NCBI GenBank assembly: GCA_019247235.1
Contig: JAFAPG010000433.1
Coordinates: 1-7,535 of the forward strand
Length of the DNA stretch: 7,535 bases
DNA from: Acidobacteriota bacterium
GTDB lineage: Bacteria > Acidobacteriota > Terriglobia > Terriglobales > Acidobacteriaceae
Direction: 5' to 3'
This document shows positions 5,462 to 7,535 of this stretch, piece after piece (position 1 is the first letter of the stretch; each line of letters opens with the position of its first letter). Made by a program: the position numbers and the translations under genes. The notes beneath the pieces are model-generated. The model saw only the letters and a list, made by a program, of their open reading frames with translations, ran no database searches and was not told the DNA's origin.

Positions 5462-6544
5462 CTAGACCCGTTGCATCCAGAAGCTCGACGGCCATACACG
5501 GTCCTGATCGAGCGTAGGTACAAAACGCCGTTTTGACTTCGGCATGGAACGATAGCTGTGTTGCCAGTTCGGAAAGCACTCTGCAAGCACCCAGGGACAA
5601 TGAATTTGCATAGCACTTGAACCCCAGAGTACTTCAAACGCTGAATTGAAACTGAGAAATGCCTGCAGCAAATACTGCTCCGACCAAAACCATAGGTTTT
5701 CGATAACTGCGTTGCGGGGATAGTCCGATGGAAGGAAAATGTCATGGATATGGACGAGCACCCCGGGTCGCAAACGCGGCAGGATTTCTAGGTATTCACG
5801 AACCACATCGCTGCCTACGGCAATGACATGACTGGAATCGATAAAGAGGATATCGCCCCTTTCTAAGGTGTCAAAAAACTCAAGATCCAGATCCTGAACG
5901 GCTAGAGGGAACTGTTCTACAAGGTGGTCCGAGGCTTTTTCCGAGAATCGTTCCGGGTTTGGATCGACCGAGATTAGTCGACCTTCGACGCCATCGCATT
6001 CGAAATTCTTCTCCAGGGCGGCGGCAAGTATTCGCGTGCTGTAGCCGGTGCCAATCTCCACCACGCGGCTGGGCTTAGAGCGGCGTACCACGCCGTAGGC
6101 CACCTCCGCGTCCACAGCCTCGAAATAGCCATTGTGGTAGTGGTATGTACTTTTGTTCGGCTTAGAGGAAAACTGGCACTCATCTCCGTACTCGGAGGCC
6201 AGCTCCCGGCCAAACACTATTTGCCGGTTGAGATCGTACTTCGAGAAAGCGGGCGGAGGATAGATAGGCCATTCCCTTATTTCTAGGTCGGAAATATCGG
6301 GAATGGGCCAATAAAAGTGATTAGGCGTTACGTTGATTCCGACACGCTGCAGGCCGCGAAAGGCCTTCACCAGAGCAGGATAGGCAAACGACACTTCGTG
6401 GAGACGCCGGGCTCCTCCAACCACCAAACGTCGCAGCCAACTTTGACGACGGCCGGGCTCTTTGCCCCGCGCCGACCCAGGGTGCGCCTTGCCTGAATCG
6501 AGACGCGAAATAGGACCCGACGAATGAGCGCTGAACGTGGCCAC
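5462..6544 (-). CDS. Class I SAM-dependent methyltransferase (Methyltransf_24-like), substrate unknown
   Basis: The product is 360 residues from a GTG at 6544 with a strong AGGAG ribosome site six bases upstream. The first 50 residues are basic and low in predicted structure (many Arg, Ser, Gly). The SAM-binding fold occupies about 135-275: motif I VVEIGTGYST (161-170), the acidic SVDPNP (192-197, ribose contact), ILFIDSSH (232-239), and LRPGVLVHIHDIFLPSDYP (258-276) as the strand after the LkpGG-like loop. This order and the D-x-H-D-I-F ending resemble the Methyltransf_24 group, whose members often act on sugars or secondary metabolites, but no substrate can be named. About 85 C-terminal residues rich in Trp and Phe form an extra region. 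There are no membrane segments and no glycosyltransferases nearby in this window. Upstream is a hairpin that closes the protease gene, so it is likely transcribed from its own promoter. The family call is firm and the function unknown. Confidence 0.88.
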   Translation of the reverse strand: MATFSAHSSGPISRLDSGKAHPGSARGKEPGRRQSWLRRLVVGGARRLHEVSFAYPALVKAFRGLQRVGINVTPNHFYWPIPDISDLEIREWPIYPPPAFSKYDLNRQIVFGRELASEYGDECQFSSKPNKSTYHYHNGYFEAVDAEVAYGVVRRSKPSRVVEIGTGYSTRILAAALEKNFECDGVEGRLISVDPNPERFSEKASDHLVEQFPLAVQDLDLEFFDTLERGDILFIDSSHVIAVGSDVVREYLEILPRLRPGVLVHIHDIFLPSDYPRNAVIENLWFWSEQYLLQAFLSFNSAFEVLWGSSAMQIHCPWVLAECFPNWQHSYRSMPKSKRRFVPTLDQDRVWPSSFWMQRV

Positions 6545-6550
6545 ACAAAT

Positions 6551-6555
6551 CTCCT
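6551..6555 (-). promoter_or_regulatory. Ribosome binding site fixing the GTG start of the methyltransferase
   Basis: AGGAG on the minus strand, six bases before the GTG at 6544. It is the strongest Shine-Dalgarno match in the window and supports this start over downstream candidates. Confidence 0.75.
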
Positions 6556-6595
6556 GGTGATTGCTAGTCTGAGATTGATTGAATGGCTTAGATGA

Positions 6596-6601
6596 TGTAT
6601 A
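6596..6601 (-). promoter_or_regulatory. Weak candidate -10 box for the methyltransferase gene
   Basis: The minus strand reads TATACA about 50 bases before the GTG start. A TTAACA further upstream is 23 bases away, too far for a normal -35. A short inverted repeat (TTAAC at 6613-6617, GTTAA at 6626-6630) lies just upstream and could be an operator. Apart from this and the 6704-6731 hairpin, I see nothing further in the 201-base gap. Confidence 0.22.
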
Positions 6602-6703
6602 GAAGGCCAGCTTTAACTTTCCTTTGTTAATAATTGAGAGGGAAAGTAGTTGGAGTGAGCTTAGGTTAACGGTGGCGGGAGCTTTAGCTTTAGATAAGGG
6701 TGA

Positions 6704-6731
6704 AGGCGAACCCGTTCCGGGGGGTTCGCCT
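6704..6731 (-). terminator. Hairpin terminator after the S41 protease gene
   Basis: AGGCGAACCC and GGGTTCGCCT form a perfect 10-bp stem with an eight-base loop, beginning 15 bases beyond the protease stop. On the minus strand the stem is followed by TCACCCTTATC, a poor T-run. It is therefore either a weak intrinsic terminator or a 3'-end stabilising hairpin. Confidence 0.6.
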
Positions 6732-6745
6732 GGCTTTTGAGCTAA

Positions 6746-7535
6746 TTAGCGGCCTAGGGCTGAGCTATTGCGTTCAGCTATGATCTTCTTCGCATTTTCT
6801 GCCAGGGCCCGGGCTTGGGGGAGGAGCTCAAGCCCTTTGAGCACCTCAGGATCGGTTTCCGCTTTTACCTTGAGACCCTCATCCTGGCCGAAAGCGTCGA
6901 CAAAGATCTCACTCTTCATGTTGGAACGGATCCACTCATTGTTCTGAACGAAATCATTTTCGCTGTAGAGCACTTTGTCGCTGTCTAAGGATTTGCGGAA
7001 GTCTTGCAAGATGTTGTCATCGACTTCGAAGTTCTTGGTTACATGGTGGGTGACCACATAATGCTTGGCGAAGTTGAAAAAGGCGTAATGCTGGAGCAGC
7101 GTGTCCTGAAAATGATTAGTCTTAACGGGATCGACTTTGACGTCGGGCGTGATTCCGCCTCCCCCATAGACCGTACGCCCGCTGTCGGTGAGCTTGATCT
7201 CTTTATTACTGGTGTCGTTGATCCCGTCACGATCAAAGTAATAGTCGTATAAGGAGACGTTACTGTAATCGCGTTGAATCAACCTTCCGCTGGGTGTGTA
7301 GTACTTAGCCGTTGTCAGTGCCAGACCGGTATCGTTAGACAGCGGGTAGACGGTTTGTACTAGGCCCTTGCCAAACGTGGTCTCGCCAATGATCAGCCCA
7401 CGATCGTGATCCTGAATGGCGCCGGCAACGATCTCCGCGGCCGATGCGGTTCCTCGATTTACCAATACGACCAGAGGATAATCCCGTCCGCCATTACCGT
7501 GAGTTGCCGTGTAGCGGCGCTCGGGCGAATTCCGG
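6746..7535 (-). CDS. S41-family carboxyl-terminal processing protease (CtpA/Prc-like), C-terminal part
   Basis: The window edge removes the N-terminus. 262 codons remain, including residues upstream of the TTG at 7465 that continue the frame to 7535. The fragment holds the serine/lysine dyad: Ser in NRGTASAAEI (codon 7444-7442) and Lys in GETTFGKGLVQ (codon 7369-7367), 25 residues apart exactly as in E. coli Prc. The conserved YYTPSGRLIQR and GGGITPDVKVD segments follow. About 120 more residues form a mostly helical, charged tail (from HFQDTLLQH to the end), longer than in minimal CtpA proteins. These enzymes cut proteins near their C-terminus in the periplasm, usually with a signal peptide and PDZ domain in the half missing here. 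A hairpin follows the stop. The specific substrate is unknown, so I give no gene symbol. Confidence 0.95.
   Translation of the reverse strand, partial: RNSPERRYTATHGNGGRDYPLVVLVNRGTASAAEIVAGAIQDHDRGLIIGETTFGKGLVQTVYPLSNDTGLALTTAKYYTPSGRLIQRDYSNVSLYDYYFDRDGINDTSNKEIKLTDSGRTVYGGGGITPDVKVDPVKTNHFQDTLLQHYAFFNFAKHYVVTHHVTKNFEVDDNILQDFRKSLDSDKVLYSENDFVQNNEWIRSNMKSEIFVDAFGQDEGLKVKAETDPEVLKGLELLPQARALAENAKKIIAERNSSALGR

Noticed and set aside
5365..5745. 126-codon minus-strand frame overlapping the end of the methyltransferase and the gap before tlyA
   Set aside because: It is in a different frame over the conserved C-terminus of the methyltransferase, its product has no recognisable family, and it has no good start site.

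Overview
The window is a bacterial chromosomal segment in which every supported gene lies on the minus strand. It therefore reads from 7535 down to 1: S41 C-terminal protease (3' part), SAM-dependent methyltransferase, tlyA, nadK, purQ, bfr, a small outer-membrane beta-barrel, a beta-propeller lipoprotein, and the 5' part of a Gfo/Idh/MocA oxidoreductase. I see no tRNA, rRNA, CRISPR array, insertion sequence, integrase or phage gene. No stretch longer than about 210 bases lacks a gene.

The base composition is moderate to slightly high GC. The barrel protein carries a pattern (paired GG before a short strand, then ADYL.T, then R.S.G at the last strand) that I associate with Acidobacteriota outer-membrane proteins. 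The seven-bladed 'lactonase-like' lipoprotein and the tailed S41 protease also fit. My best guess is Acidobacteriota (Terriglobia-like), by inference from family resemblance only.

Region by region: (i) 7535-6746 encodes the catalytic Ser/Lys end of a carboxyl-terminal processing protease, closed by a perfect 10-bp hairpin. (ii) 6544-5462 is a class I methyltransferase of unknown substrate with its own leader and a strong ribosome site. (iii) 5461-5251 is the most structured non-coding stretch. It has two DnaA-box-like 9-mers in tandem, an imperfect inverted repeat that embraces them, a candidate -10 box and a second inverted repeat, all upstream of tlyA. (iv) 5250-3517 holds tlyA and nadK. 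They are separated by a convincing intrinsic terminator, and nadK appears to start from a promoter so close to its ATG that the mRNA would be nearly leaderless. (v) 3369-2120 holds purQ and bfr, housekeeping genes for purine synthesis and iron storage. (vi) 2007-1 looks like one transcription unit. The barrel, lipoprotein and oxidoreductase genes follow each other with gaps of about 20 bases behind an extended -10 promoter candidate.

Most genes here are core metabolism or RNA modification and do not form one pathway. The only grouping with a possible shared function is the cell-envelope pair (barrel plus propeller lipoprotein). I found no convincing new defence or mobile system. The best leads are the tlyA upstream region and the terminator/promoter overlap at nadK.
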